From Trichoplax adhaerens (lineage: Eukaryota > Placozoa > Uniplacotomia > Trichoplacea > Trichoplacidae), in NCBI RefSeq assembly GCF_000150275.1, contig NW_002060948.1, positions 5,126,241 through 5,190,240 on the forward strand: DNA of 64,000 nt, given 5' to 3'. The notes under the pieces are model-generated. The model made no database searches. It saw nothing but the letters and a program-made list of their open reading frames with translations, and had not been told where the DNA came from. Of this stretch, positions 51,956-64,000 are shown in pieces. Position numbers and translations under genes: made by a program. How positions within the stretch are numbered: position 1 is the stretch's first letter; each line of letters opens with the position of its first letter.

Positions 51956-53722
51956 ACATCACGGAACATGTATGAAAATTTACAAGTTTGGTTGGCTTGT
52001 TATTCGCTTCGAGGACTATGATAAGAATTGGATGAAAGCTTTTTTGATGTCATTGTTGTATAATGGTACTATTAATTACTCGTCTATTACACTGCATTGA
52101 AGTCTGTACTATATGGTATATGACATTCCGTGTTTAGAATATTGATAGATATTTTTAAGACTTATCAAAGTTCACGAATGTATTGCAGATATTATGCAAT
52201 AACCACCTTTCAAATCGATATTTTAGTTTAATGATATGAACTTCGATTATTATTTAAATTCTAAGATAGTACGACATTTTTGCCTATATTGCCATAAAGA
52301 CAATTGTGAAAAGGTGTTACCTTCGAAATAAATCATATGATAGATACCAGTATTTACAGAGTATTTTAGCGTGTGCGTAAGTTTCTGAAAGGTCAAGATA
52401 TAAATTGTGACAGATTTTAAATCATGAAATTAAGTACTACATTGATATTATAACAATTAAGTGAAATTTTTTCAGTTAAAAGCTAGTCAATTGTTATTGG
52501 AATAGGGGAAAGAGCGTTAAGGTCGTACATACTTTCTAACCTGTACAGCCACTTATATAATAACTGATGAGCATAATTTTGAAATAGTATGGCGGAGTTG
52601 GTAGGAGACTGTGCTGTAATCGATACGTAAAATAAAATTTTACCCTTCCTTTCATTGATTACCGATGCTAGAAATTATATTGATTGGCTCCATTAACTAG
52701 ATCGACTCGTAATTACAACGATGCGATGTAGATATTGCTCTATAATGGTGCCTCAATTCAAAGTACAATAATGAATTAGTACCAATTGGATCTTCCAACA
52801 TGGAAGTTTAACAAATGATGGATCATAACTGTACCTGTAACCAGTTCGTGTTGCAATAACATGACAAAGTTTGATGTAAAACTTGGGAGATCGTGATTTA
52901 TTAATAAATGTCAAAATGAATAGCAGTTTGTCGCTATTTACACATCTGATAAATGGAGCTCCTAGCTAATGCTGAATCTCAAAATCTTTTAACCGTTACT
53001 CATTGCTATATATAAAGTTTAGAGAAATTTTAACGTTCAATACCGCCAAATTAGCCACGTTTGATCTCTCTAAATAGCTTACGCGTATATACCTTGAATT
53101 AGAATGTCGATTTTAACTAGATCATCAGGTTTATTCCAGTATGATCAAACTCGTAAATACATCCGTTTTTACTGGAAAATACTTTCAAACACTGTTAACC
53201 GGCGTGTCGCATAAATAGGCTTAGCATAATGTGAACATGTATATTCATAATATTTTGTAAAGGTGTGTTATTAACTTAACTTAAATTACATTATTCACTA
53301 TGAAAGCTAGCTGTAAAATTTATTTGCTCTAGGTTATATGAACAGAGGCTTTATTAATTTCCTCTATTCTTCTACCCAGTTGTAGTCTATTTAAGTTAGT
53401 TGTACTGTTTTAAATTTTCCAGTCTGCGCAACATTTGCAGTGGTCACTTTAGGTTAAAAATCGAATCTATTTGATGCCACGTAGCATTTCATCATTAGGC
53501 TGTCCATAAAGGTCATTTGTGGCATATGGGCAGCGATCCTTAATTTCCTTTATTCTCCCACCAAGTAGTAATCCTTTTTAGTCGAGCCACTACAAATTTT
53601 CCAGTCTATGTAATACACACAATGGTTGCTTTATGTTAAAGTCAAGATCAGTTTCGATATCATATATATTCAAAAATGAATTCGTAATTTATCGATAAGT
53701 AAAGTGGTAACGAAAGTCTTAC
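51956..53722. other. Convergent spacer downstream of the M6P receptor
   Basis: Holds 3' UTRs of the M6P receptor (+) and of the next gene (-). It includes a duplicated segment at 53341-53640 that may contain the unresolved last exon of the minus-strand gene. Confidence 0.5.
53341..53640. repeat. Two-copy direct repeat of about 115 bp
   Basis: 53341-53455 and 53528-53640 share TTAATTTCCT.TATTCT, then CCCA..TAGTAGTC-like, then AAATTTTCCAGTCT and GGT.ACTTTA.GTTAAA. On the minus strand each copy has an AG acceptor followed by a short frame containing RLENL, so they may be duplicated terminal exons or 3' UTR. Confidence 0.7.
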
Positions 53723-55344
53723 CTGGTCAATTCTTTCGCTTATTTTTACATGTGAGTACAGATGTCGTATAGTACTTGAATAACGATGTGATAAGTCCTT
53801 TGTATCATTCATCAAATCTATAGTATATAAGGTCGAATGTACAACATATCGTCGAATTTATTAGAAACACTACAGAAATTGACTGCTGCTACGATTACTT
53901 CAGTGAACCAAGATGATAATATTACCTTGTTTCGGATGAGGACTATTGATTAAACTTTGGATCTTGGTGCTTGCAGCAAGATATTTACTATATAATACGG
54001 AACTAATTTTATTGAGCATGGATTCATTCTCCTTATGGTTGTTATTCGTATGTGGAGACTTGGGTCGATGATATGGCTGATTTGTATGATTACTGTAATA
54101 GAGAAATTGCTTCATGAGCAAGCATAACTACATACTATTTCTATTGATTCAAAACATTTATTTTGATACCCATTAAAAAGCTACTTTGATAAACTGTATC
54201 GTTTAATATCCTAAATTAGGCTATAGAACTATAATCGGTTGCTTACTTCCACAGAGCCTTATCATCCATTTCATGTTGCTTCTTTTTGATAACGGGTTCA
54301 TTACGTTCCAAGGGAATGCTTTCTTTTTCTGAACATCATTTAGTCAAATATAAGATAGGACAATCTTAAAATTGTAAGCTATAATAATAAATTAATCAAC
54401 TTTAGACCAACTTACTCTTACTCTCGACAACTATAAGTTGTAATCCTCGAGTAGGTGATGGCTTAACTTTAGTGGCATCCAAATTCTGATCAATAAGTTC
54501 AAAAATAGTAATTTACCATGAAGCAAAATCGTCTTATCCTATGACTCATAATACGTATATCGTATATAGGCTTCATAAATATTTCAAGTCTCTTTGAAAG
54601 CGAAGTATTGTCGCAAGAGCAACTTACCAATTGACAAAGTTTATAATAACAATGTACAATTTATCATTTGAGGCATATCCTCTTCTTCCAAGTTATACAA
54701 GTGATTAGAATTATTACCTGTTATTTAGGTACGATAGATGAATCTAAGCAGTACCACAGTTAATTAAGTAATACTGTACTGTATCATGCACATGGTAAGA
54801 TAGGAACATACAGCAATAAAGTGAATATAAGCGATTCTATTTCGTAACCCTTTCATGTCTAGCAACTGGAAATGAATACACAGTCATTATATCGGCATAT
54901 TTTGTTAAACTAGGTAGATCTATCTACCGTGGAATCAAGACTCAAAATACCCTCGACAATGTTGTATTTTGCCATAAAATGATCGGCTGACGTATTATCG
55001 TACTAGTCAGCGAGACGATGACTACGTTAAACATTTACGATCAACAAATTCCTCTTTTCGACTAGCTTATCAACGTATCAAGTCAGGTTACATCTAAATA
55101 GGAGTCTCCAATTATTTCTTTAACCTTTAAGTTGTTGATATTATTATCGACTTACAAAAATTTTCACAAAGTTAATTCCGTTACATATATGGGAATGCTC
55201 TGGATGTTCTGACGATGAATGACTTTGATTTTTACTTTTAGTCCAAATTCCTAGACAAGTTTCTTGCCAGTAACCTTGTTCTCGTGTGATGGTTGATGGA
55301 TCAACCTCTTGTTGATCATCTTTTTCATTGTCTACTTTCCCCAT
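53723..55344 (-). CDS. Unrecognised protein, at least five exons, 3' end unresolved
   Basis: Family not recognised. Exons: 55344 (first ATG in the frame, MGKVDNEKDDQQEVDP) to 55156, 54485-54416, 54328-54247, 54092-53926 and 53817-53723. Phases agree at all four introns and the last exon ends phase 0 at GTAAGA, so at least one more exon is needed, probably in 53340-53700. The open frame also extends 17 codons above the ATG, so 55395 could be an exon edge. Visible features: a polar, His/Asn/Ser-rich protein, KVKPSPTRGLQLIVVESK, ERNEPVIKKKQHEMDDKALW, and helical stretches KISSVLYSKYLAASTKIQSL and YSSTIRHLYSHVKISERI. No membrane helix or signal peptide is seen. The function is unknown. Confidence 0.6.
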
Positions 55345-55710
55345 TAGGCCATGAAGTAGTTGGAGAGAGCTTGTCAGCAGAGAAACGCCATTCAAGGCAT
55401 TAACTTAAGGATGATGGCTGTGTTTACTGAAATTGCTTACAAGGAATTTGCCACGTTCCTGGTATGAACGCTAGTTCTACCTGATACAGTACTGTAATGT
55501 CCATGGGCTAATATGGCTCACACAGACTTACAGTGGCACAGTCACGCAGTACGAGTCAGCAACTCAACTTGCATACCAACTCCGTGTCCTCTGTCCTGTT
55601 GTCCAAAGGCACGGGTGGGGACACTTGAACTGGATCCGAGGCGGCATTCCGAGCACCATTCGCAAATTGCAATTGGCGACATGATTTCCATTGCACATAG
55701 AACGACAAGG

Positions 55711-56648
55711 GCCGAAATAATATTGAAATCTTCACAAGAAGCTCAAGCAGTTACCGGCTATAATTGCGATTAGTAGGTATACGAGTAGATAAGGATAAGG
55801 GTCGAAATATTGTTAAAATCTTCACAAGAAGCTCAAGCAGTTACCGGCTATAATTGCGATTATTCAGTATACGAGTAGATAAGGATAAGGGTCGAAATAT
55901 TGTTGAAATCTTCACAAGAAGCTCAAGCAGTCACCGACTATAATTGCGATTACTCGGTATACGAGTACATAAGGATAAGGGTCGAAATATTGTTGAAATC
56001 TTCACAAGAAGCTCAAGAAGTTACCGGCTATAATTGCGATTACTCGGTATACGAGTAGATAAAGATAAGGGTCGAAATATTGTTGAAATCTTCACAAGAA
56101 GCTCAAGAAGTTACCGGCTATAATTGCGATTAGTAGGTATACGAGTAGATAAGGATAAGGGTCGAAATATTGTTAAAATCTTCACAAGAAGCTCAAGAAG
56201 TTACCGGCTATAATTGCGATTATTCAGTATACGAGTACATAAGGATAAGGGCCGAAATATTGTTGAAATCTTCACAAGAAGCTCAAGAAGTTACCGGCTA
56301 TAATTGCGATTAGTAGGTATACGAGTAGATAAGGATAAGGGTCGAAATATTGTTGAAACCTTTACAAGAAGCTCAAGCAGTTACCGGCTATAATTGCGAT
56401 TACTCGGTATACGAGTACATAAGGATAAGGGTCGAAATATTGTTAAAATCTTCGTAAGAAGCTCAAGCAGTTACCGGCTATAATTGCGATTACTCAGTAT
56501 ACGAGTACATAAAGGATAAGGGTCGAAATATTGTTAAAATCCTAAAAGAAGCTTAAGCAGCCACCGACTATAATTGCGATTACTCGGTATACGAGTATAT
56601 AAGGATAAGGGTCGAAATATTGTTAAAATCCTAAGATAAGTTTAAGTC
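55711..56648. repeat. 90-bp minisatellite, ten full copies plus a partial one
   Basis: Unit starts fall at 55711, 55801, 55891, 55981, 56071, 56161, 56251, 56341, 56431, 56522 and 56612. The unit runs GTCGAAATATTGTT, TTCACAAGAAGCTCAAGCAG, TTACCGGCTATAATTGCGAT, then an inverted repeat TACTCG-GTATA-CGAGTA, then AAGGATAAGG. Stops occur in the unit, so it is not coding. Copies differ at a few sites (TACTCG/TAGTAG/TATTCA) and are nearly constant in length. Confidence 0.97.
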
Positions 56649-58747
56649 ATAAATAATGTTTCTACGAAATTGTTGGCCTTCTTTATATCATTATTCTATA
56701 CATACAGTGGAAAATGCTGCATAGACCAACTTCGAGGTTTGTCTGTAACTGCAATATTCGGTATGCCTAGTAATCATGATTTCAAGCCGGTACATACTCA
56801 TATATATGTGAACTTGATGAATGACGGAAGCATCTGCAGTGACTACAGTACAGTTAATTAGTAAAGTCTGGATTGCATATTCGCCAAAAAGAAACAGAAG
56901 AGCAGCAATAAACATTGATATAATTACACGGTAGTTAACAGTCGTTGGAAGTAACAGGTTCTAAACGTGCGAAATAACACATGATAACTTTCCACAGTGT
57001 GAACTGATTATGCTCTCTTAACTACGAGATCAATGGAGGTAAAGTACCATAACAGAAAACCGTATCTACTGTATTTACGTTGATCATAAGTTAAAAGTGA
57101 CTGTTATTAGTCTGTGGTATCGGCTCGACACGACTAGCTTTTAGACTGCTGTTGAGATGGAAGGAAATGCTAAAGATGATGTAGCTAGAGTTCATTTTGA
57201 ACACGGACGTGTACACAAACGCTCGACTGTGTCGCTACGGCACAATTTAAATAATTTACCTAATACAACATTTTATACCGCATGTAATCTATCTGTATTC
57301 CTGCTGGTGCAAAGTTGATCGTCTGCAAGATAATCACAACTACTTTAGTAGTAAAAACTTGATGGGAAATGAATATAGAACCTTTGCACATCATCAAAGA
57401 TTTCGAAATTAATTTTAAATTACGATTCACTGGGTATGTATATTGCTCAACAGTAAAGACTACATTTTATCTAATACTTGTGCACAAATTTTATGATTAT
57501 TGCAACTCTTTTACTTATTTACAGTTCAATCATATAAAATAACAAGTAGGCAATGTTGTCCTGTACGTAGCAAATATCAGTTTGTTAATTTATTGATTTC
57601 AAATGCGACCATAATTTCAATTAGTCATATATTAGATTCATCACTGAGAGTGAAGTACTTTATAGCTACGACAAAATGATTATCTTTTGTTCAATTTTAC
57701 ATCCACATAAGCGTGTATTACTTTACAAAGCGTCACGATTGATGCAATATTACAGGGATTAAGATCGTATCCGCTTTCAATCCTGGATGACAAAAATCGC
57801 AATCTTCACAATATTTAAATAACTTACACAAATTTCCAATCACAACATGTATGACATGTTCCCATGATGTGAATACAATGTGAAACCAATCTCAACGTAT
57901 TTTGGTCTTCGACCCATCAGAGTCAAGCTAAGACAGAAATATCAATATTCTAGCATATATTAATCACGATATGTTCGATAGATATCTATAGCTCGATCGA
58001 TACTAGTTGGTCAGATATGCGATTATCGTAATGAGCTGATAAGTGCCCTAGCCAAATGTGCTCAATTTAACTTTTATAATAGATGTTATCATGCCGTATA
58101 AAATAAACTAGTATGTTACAAGGTAGATGGAAAGCCTCATCAGATGGGGGAAAAAAATGTTCTCCTAGCCAAGCTTAGTAAAGCTAGCATGATTAACTCC
58201 TATTATTACGAGTATGACTATAAAGCGTATGCTTACAAATGACATTGGTATAGGTTTATATTACTGCTGATTTAACTGTTGAGTGTAAATGTAGATATTG
58301 CAAGTGTAAAAGACCAGTTAATTCTTTAGAATGGTATCCATTATAATCGCTAAAACTTATAATTTTCAATACAAAAGATCATCCTTAATACAGTATACCA
58401 CATTACATCATTTGTAAGAGTTGGTTAAATCTTTTATGTGCGACTACTCCCTTTGTTAATACTGATAACCAAGTGAATATTCAAAATTTTGTATTACTTA
58501 TTAATAGTGAATTTCTTAATTCTGCTTTATTGATTTATAATACCAAATTAGCATCAACGGTTACTTCTTCGATATTGACGAGTTAGTTTTCGATTAGTGG
58601 CCTATACATAAACACCACAATAAGATCAAAGGCGCGTTAGAAGTAAATTGTTGATACTTTTGTAATCTATATTTACCGTTAATAGATACTGCCATTTACC
58701 GTAATAAAGAAAGAAAAATATTCGACAATTTTATAGAACAGATAAAC
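56649..58747. other. Spacer between the minisatellite and the SAND-SAM gene
   Basis: About 2.1 kb without a supported gene or RNA. The part near 58747 should be the 3' UTR of the SAM exon's gene. Confidence 0.5.
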
Positions 58748-61700
58748 CTACGTATTATTCCAATAATGTACACTAGGTTTTCGGAGCATCTTCATAACAT
58801 GGCTGCGTATTTTGAGGGCTGGGCCAAGCTTTATATTCATGGTAGATAACATATGATTTTCGTTCAGTAGTGATAATGCCTCACCACAAATTTCATGCTC
58901 TCGGAAGATATTTGCAATTTCATCCGATGATAAGATTTGTGACACAAAATTATAAACATCATCTACATCCCAGTCCGCTAAAGGTTTTAAGTTTTTTACT
59001 AAAAGTAAAAAGAACAAAACCATTAGAAATTGAGTACATTACTTTGCTAATAAGATTTTTATTCTAATAGCCTACAAAGCTAAGTAAAAGCTTTATCATC
59101 AGATACAATAATCGTGAAAGAGACTTTATTACATGACTCTACATTCTCTTGTATTGTATGACATACTTTCAAAATTTTCTGCATTGCTGTTATGAGGACT
59201 TAAGCTGTGTAAAGAAGGAGGTACATTTCGACAATACTGTTTAGAAGTAGATAAGGAATCATGTGAGTTGGAAGACTTTATACTGTTTGGCCGATCTAAA
59301 ATTGTCAATAAGACGAAAAAATTAGTCAAGACTATATTTAAACTTGAGAAATATGGAATGTTCCACATAATTGACAAGCTAGATAATATTTTCCTCATCT
59401 TACCATCAATATCTGATCTCATTATTGAGCGAATTTTCGGCGGTGACGGAAATTGTTCAATATGCCTTCCAGATGAGCAGGCCTTGTTATCATTATTATA
59501 AAATTTAGGAGGTTTTCTGTGATTTACAAATTCATGTCTATTTGTTTCTAAATTTGGCTGCTTGTTGATTATAAACGAATCCGAGGCAATCTTTGCAGCC
59601 TTGCGAGGAATAGTATTCTTCCTATTTTTATTTCTCATATGCGAATGGCCCATGATACTTGCAGAAGGGCTGTCAGTGTTAGGTTTATTCATTATCGTAA
59701 TTCGTCGAAGGTTAATTCCTGGTGGAGATGTGGGCGCGTGGGTAGGTTTTGTTGTCTGTTAAGAGTACATAAAAGTGCGTTATCATCTAATGATTGAATT
59801 TTATCATGTTTATACGGAGCATTAGAGTTAAACACTCCAGAAAACTTCCATTACTTAAAGTCTGTAAATATCGGGAAATGACAGAATTAGTACTCTACAC
59901 ATACGACCGTAAATCAATTCGAAGCTTTACATCAACTTACAAATTAAAACGTCCTATTGTAAACATATATGAAATGTGTGGATTGTCGGTGTAGTGTATT
60001 AAATAATTCATTTTAAGGCAAACGAAATTAAATGCCTATTTTTTTATTGATCATTCATCCTATGAGCAAAGGATGATAAACACAACCAAGGTATTGTGTT
60101 ATATGCAGTATAGATCTGATTATTATCTTGATAGCTGTTATCACTTTTACTCAGCGATACAAATTAAAAATAATGCAACCATTACGTTAATGGTATACAT
60201 CACAAACCCATGAGAGCTCTGTAATTTATGAATTTTGTAATGCGAAATGAATATGAAAACTGATCAATGAATATTCTCTTCGGAGTCTATGTCTAAAGAC
60301 CCTGCATGACGGTTTAAAAATAATAACACGTAAATGAAAATCTATAATACTTAGATGATTGTAATGATAAATTTTAAAGGATTCTATAAATATTACATCG
60401 TCATCGAAAATTGATAAAAGAATAATTATTCAACACAAATACTACGACGATTATTGAACTTTAGTGTCCATTTTTATCGATGTGACGTAGATTTAATTAC
60501 GCCCCTAATTTAACTCTTATCAGTAAAGATAGAAACCTTATATTAGACTGGACACTACATCCTTGAAGAATTCTACAAGTCTGATTATTAACACTTCTGC
60601 AATTAGCCAGCGGTAGCAAATACTATAGAATATAGTGTAGTACATTATACAAAGCAGAGACTGATCAGGTCTAGGCTAATAAACTACGTAATTACATCAA
60701 CTTGATGAAAGGAATGTATGGTATATGTCCGAAACGCAGCCTACCAGGTTAACGGGTTAGCGCTATTAGCGTTATAGTAATGGGAACAAGTGAGAGGAAT
60801 AAAACAGTTTAAAACGGTTTTAAATAAAAAAATAGAAAATTTCACATAGGCTTTATAGCATGTGCAATAAATGTAATCACAGTAGGCTTGTTCGTGTCAT
60901 TATGTTAAGATATCGATGTATGAATATGACTTTGATCGCGCCGTTCTTATTCAACGTTATCGTTGAACTTTTATTACAGAGGTCCAAGTGATACGAAGTA
61001 GTGTACTCGATTACGCGTAAAATGCAGGCTTAGCAATGGCAATAAAACTAAGCAAGACGCTGGCAAATTTTGGCTTTAGATGTTTGCAAATAGGTTTTCT
61101 CCGTTTATGAAACCCAATAGAGCTTTCCAAAATATCGTTCGTCTATTCATTAGATTGGTTGTTACTAATGCATTATTACTGATGTATTTGCAACTGTATC
61201 GACTATGGTGAACATACACACTCAGTAGCCCATTGCATTCTACTACCATCATACCCAATGACCGTGCCATCATGCAAATCAAAATCAAAATCAATGACAC
61301 AGCCGTTTTTACACCCATTTGAAACGTTTGTACGGTAACAAAATGCATTGCACTCCCCCTCAATTCAGTATAGAAGTATCCATTTTTAGACTATGGTATA
61401 AAACAAGCTGAAGAAGAGAATGATGGAAAATGATTGTTGTTGATACCGCCTCAATTTGTATCTCTAGTTTGCACCAAGATGAATATTGGAACGCAATTTG
61501 CGCTATTAGCCAAATTGTGCGACTTGTGTCTAACAAGGTTGGTGCAGTCATATCTCATAATATGATTGATTAGCTTGCTGTTATGAATGTATATTGCGTA
61601 TACAAATACAAGTAGGGTTTGAATTATTGTACATGATGGACAAATGATTACAGTAATGAAATAAGAATTGCCGACAAGTTTTTACCCCCCCTCATAAATC

Positions 61701-63260
61701 CCCCAAAATGCTCAAGTTTGTTACGCACTATTAGTGTACGTACTAGTCCCGAGGGCAAACTGGTTGGGTACAGTAGAGTATAGCGAAGCGTACGCGATTG
61801 ACTTCAATTTCTGACAATGCGCTGTACCGACTTGTACAGTATGGACAGAAGATGAGTGAATACTGTAGAACTTGTATTAGAATCATTCTTGACGGCATTG
61901 CTTATACCATAATTATGTAATTATTTTTTCATTTTTTTTTTCCGGGACTGTGCTCCACCAGTCAAAGCCCTGCCGCACACCATTACACCAAAGGTGGTGC
62001 GATTTATCGGCCCACTGCAAGCTTGCGCTCCTTTGCTTGACAGTCTATGACTGCACCGGACGTTGATCCTCTTGACATAAAATCGCACCGTCTGACCGTA
62101 TTTCCTTTTACTGACACAGTATGCTCGATTTTACCCTTTACCGTACGTACTGTAAGCCAGTAGACGGTCGTAGGGTAGAATGCGGCGGTAGCATTCCATC
62201 CGTCGTTGGTCCATCAGCAGCGGCAATAATGACGGCGAAAGCAGTCTGGTGTACTCACTACTACTCAGGTGGACAGTATGGATTAATCGTGCCTAGACTC
62301 GTACTGACCAAACATCGCCGACTACAGTATGGGATGCTGGTCGACAGTGCATTGTACTGCCGAGACTACAGTCAATGCACTGTAAGAGGGCCGCAGTCGG
62401 AAATTCATCTTGACAATACAGTACCGGTACAATAGCAATACAATACAGTCGAATCAAGGAGAGAAGAGACTGCACGAATGGCGTTACGACGTCACGACCA
62501 GTTAGCGCACTCAAAGTGAACAATAGCTGAAATGTCGATGGTGGAAAATCACACTTTTCTCCAATTTCTCAAGTCAAATTAGACGTGGTAAAGAGACGCT
62601 GTGAAAATGTAGCTGCTACAATCGATCATTATTGCAATCTCCATCATATGCATACAGTTGGACTGACTGCTGTATGGATACAATGGATAGTTGTAAAACA
62701 AACATGCTTACCATTTTACTTCCCAGTGATTCATCTTCTATTGATAATAAACCAGCTTCGGCATACTTCTTTAACGGTCGTCCACGATAGCGAATGCTAC
62801 GTTTCCAATTTTTCGTCGTTTGCTTGCCACTAATGCGTTGAAATTCGTTGGGTGTTATCCATGCATTTTGAAAATAAATACATGAGCCTTTATTACCGCG
62901 ATACATCTTGGATAAATCTAATACCCCATGATTTTTACCGCATGTTACATTCAATTTAGCATTTCTGTTTATTGGAGTCATATCGTCGCCTGTGACGTCG
63001 TTCGTATTAAGTAAATACTCGTTCGTCTCATCTTCCTTGCCTGAGATGTTTGCACTTTTTTCGCTCTCCATCTTCACTTGAATATACGATTGAGAGTGTG
63101 TACCACTAGCCGTTTCATGATCATAATCTTCGTTGAGTTCAGTATCATTGAGAAGTATATTGGAAGGCGACGAATTATGCGTCACCGCCATACTACCACC
63201 AGTCGTAAAAATCACTTCGTTACCAACGTCGCTGCTCATAATTGTCGCTGTAGATGGCAT
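58748..63260 (-). CDS. Probable SAND + SAM domain transcription regulator
   Basis: Three exons are modelled as one gene: 63260-62712, 59755-59167 and 58998-58748 (TAG); both junctions are in phase, total 462 residues. Exon 1 (starts MPSTATIMSSDVGNE) carries a SAND domain: VTCGKNHGVLDLSKMYRGN, CIYFQNAWITPNEF, and the DNA-binding-type motif KNWKRSIRYRGRPL. Exon 2 is low-complexity and basic. Exon 3 is a Polycomb-type SAM domain: WDVDDVYNFVSQIL, EICGEALSLL, MNIKLGPALKI. SAM domains of this class (polyhomeotic/SCM-like) polymerise. Domain calls are firm; joining SAND to SAM across a 2.96-kb intron is inference from strand, order and phase, and additional exons may lie inside. SAMD11-like proteins are a possible relative. 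The alternative is two separate genes. Confidence 0.7.
62320..62445. repeat. GTAC/CAGTAC-rich motifs in the SAND-SAM intron
   Basis: Scattered ACAGTATG, TACAGTCAATGCACTGTA and AATACAGTACCGGTAC motifs; the local GC content is higher than in the rest of the window. Related to the GTAC-palindrome family but less dense. Confidence 0.45.
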
Positions 63261-63599
63261 CAAAGTTGCCTTCGGTGTACGTTAAAGCTACCCGTACTTT
63301 AACCGGCAGTAGTGAACGAATTGCAGATACAAAGGTGGCAAGAACAGCTTGCACAATACGCTATAGCACAGCCAATGCCCAACCTTCACTTCCACACAGC
63401 GAAAATGAGACTTGTGATTTAACAACCTTCACTCGTGCGATATAAGCTTGCGAAAATCTCCCAGCGTGCAAGAACGAATCCACTAACTTACAGTATGCAC
63501 TTCTACACTACAGTACCGTACTGCAGCAGCTGCAGTCACATCGCTAGTCAGCACTTCCAAGTTCAGTCTAAGGATTGATACATAAATACACGCACATGG

Positions 63600-63715
63600 G
63601 CAATACTGTAAGCACAATACAATACTTGCGTGGTACAGTACAGTACTCTACCGTACGTACGGTAGAGTAAAGTGGACTGTACACTGTACAGTATGTACTG
63701 TACTGTACTGTATGG
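63600..63715. repeat. GTAC palindromic cluster upstream of the SAND gene, with a 26-bp perfect palindrome
   Basis: 63644-63669 is a perfect palindrome: TACTCTACCGTAC followed by its reverse complement. It is flanked by TGGTACAGTACAG before and by CTGTACACTGTACAGTATG and GTACTGTACTGTACTG after. It lies about 350-450 bp upstream of the SAND-exon ATG, within the likely promoter. Confidence 0.85.
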
Positions 63716-64000
63716 CTGTCCATGTTGTTATTAGACCCAAATAAATTTTTGAATACGGCAGGTAAAAAAAAAAAAAAATAATAAATTACATCAATAAAAA
63801 TAGACGGCTGGCAAGATTACTATGTTGCTTATCCACTTCGACACCACTAACCCACTGACCTAAACGGATGTAGACTCGCATAGCCAGTTGGCTATGATCT
63901 TTAAAATCTGTTGTTCTGTTCTGACTGTGCCGTACAGTACAGCAGTTACGTAGTGATGTGGATATTAGCATATTAATAATTAATTAAAATAAAATAAAAT
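63716..64000. other. Window end, no firm gene
   Basis: An A-run of about 15 at 63764-63778 and a 61-codon minus-strand open frame (63786-63971) are present. I cannot connect the frame to splice sites or a family. Confidence 0.4.

Noticed and set aside
55513-55773. 86-codon plus-strand open frame entering the 90-bp array
   Set aside because: It stops inside the first repeat unit, and the units carry stops in all copies; no coding signal.
55711-56648. CRISPR-like appearance of regular 90-bp periodicity
   Set aside because: The whole unit is repeated with no unique spacers, and the genome is eukaryotic; it is a minisatellite.
61076-61551. Two overlapping minus-strand open frames, one hydrophobic (95 and 63 codons)
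   Set aside because: They lie inside the proposed SAND-SAM intron, in different frames, without convincing splice sites or a recognised family; too weak to call.
62121-62435. 104-codon plus-strand open frame
   Set aside because: GC-richer spacer with GTAC motifs; no homology seen and no splice context. Treated as chance.
63786-63971. 61-codon minus-strand open frame (LAMRVYIRLGQWVSGVE)
   Set aside because: It could be an exon of a gene running off the window, but splice partners cannot be seen.

Overview
The window is eukaryotic nuclear DNA: AT-rich, with genes split into many short exons (GT..AG introns, mostly 60-700 bp) and animal-type protein families. The mix of tandem anoctamins, a cation-dependent mannose-6-phosphate receptor, SZRD1, a PARP2-like protein and a SAND/SAM regulator points to an early-branching animal. 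A placozoan (Trichoplax/Hoilungia type) is my best guess; this is inference, as nothing in the sequence names the organism. One 50-N assembly gap lies at 22261-22310.

Layout: UTP3/SAS10 (+, 5' end outside the window, to 2986); SZRD1 (-, 4710-6531); a repeat-bearing spacer; anoctamin A (-, 27 coding exons, 9349-20320); an intronless PARP2-like gene with a degenerate active site (-, 22491-24170); anoctamin B (-, 26 coding exons, 26689-37717); NIP7 (-, 40385-42056); a GTAC/AT satellite (42385-43290); an unrecognised basic coiled-coil gene (+, 43985-45980); one 5S rRNA gene (-, 47083-47201); a mannose-6-phosphate receptor (+, 48653-51955); an unrecognised gene (-, 53723-55344); a 90-bp minisatellite (55711-56648); and a probable SAND-SAM regulator (-, 58748-63260).

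The gene models were assembled by hand from splice sites, reading phase and homology recalled from the families. For the two anoctamins, SZRD1, NIP7 and the M6P receptor the summed exon lengths are exact multiples of three, which supports the boundaries. The two anoctamins are a head-to-tail duplication: most internal exons have identical lengths, and three introns are present in only one copy.

The genes do not form one pathway. UTP3, NIP7 and 5S rRNA all relate to ribosome production, but they are not adjacent. The most notable items are the PARP2-like protein that has lost the H-Y-E catalytic triad while keeping a full open frame, the reciprocal intron differences between the anoctamins, and a family of GTACTGTACAGTAC palindromic clusters scattered through the spacers and near gene starts.
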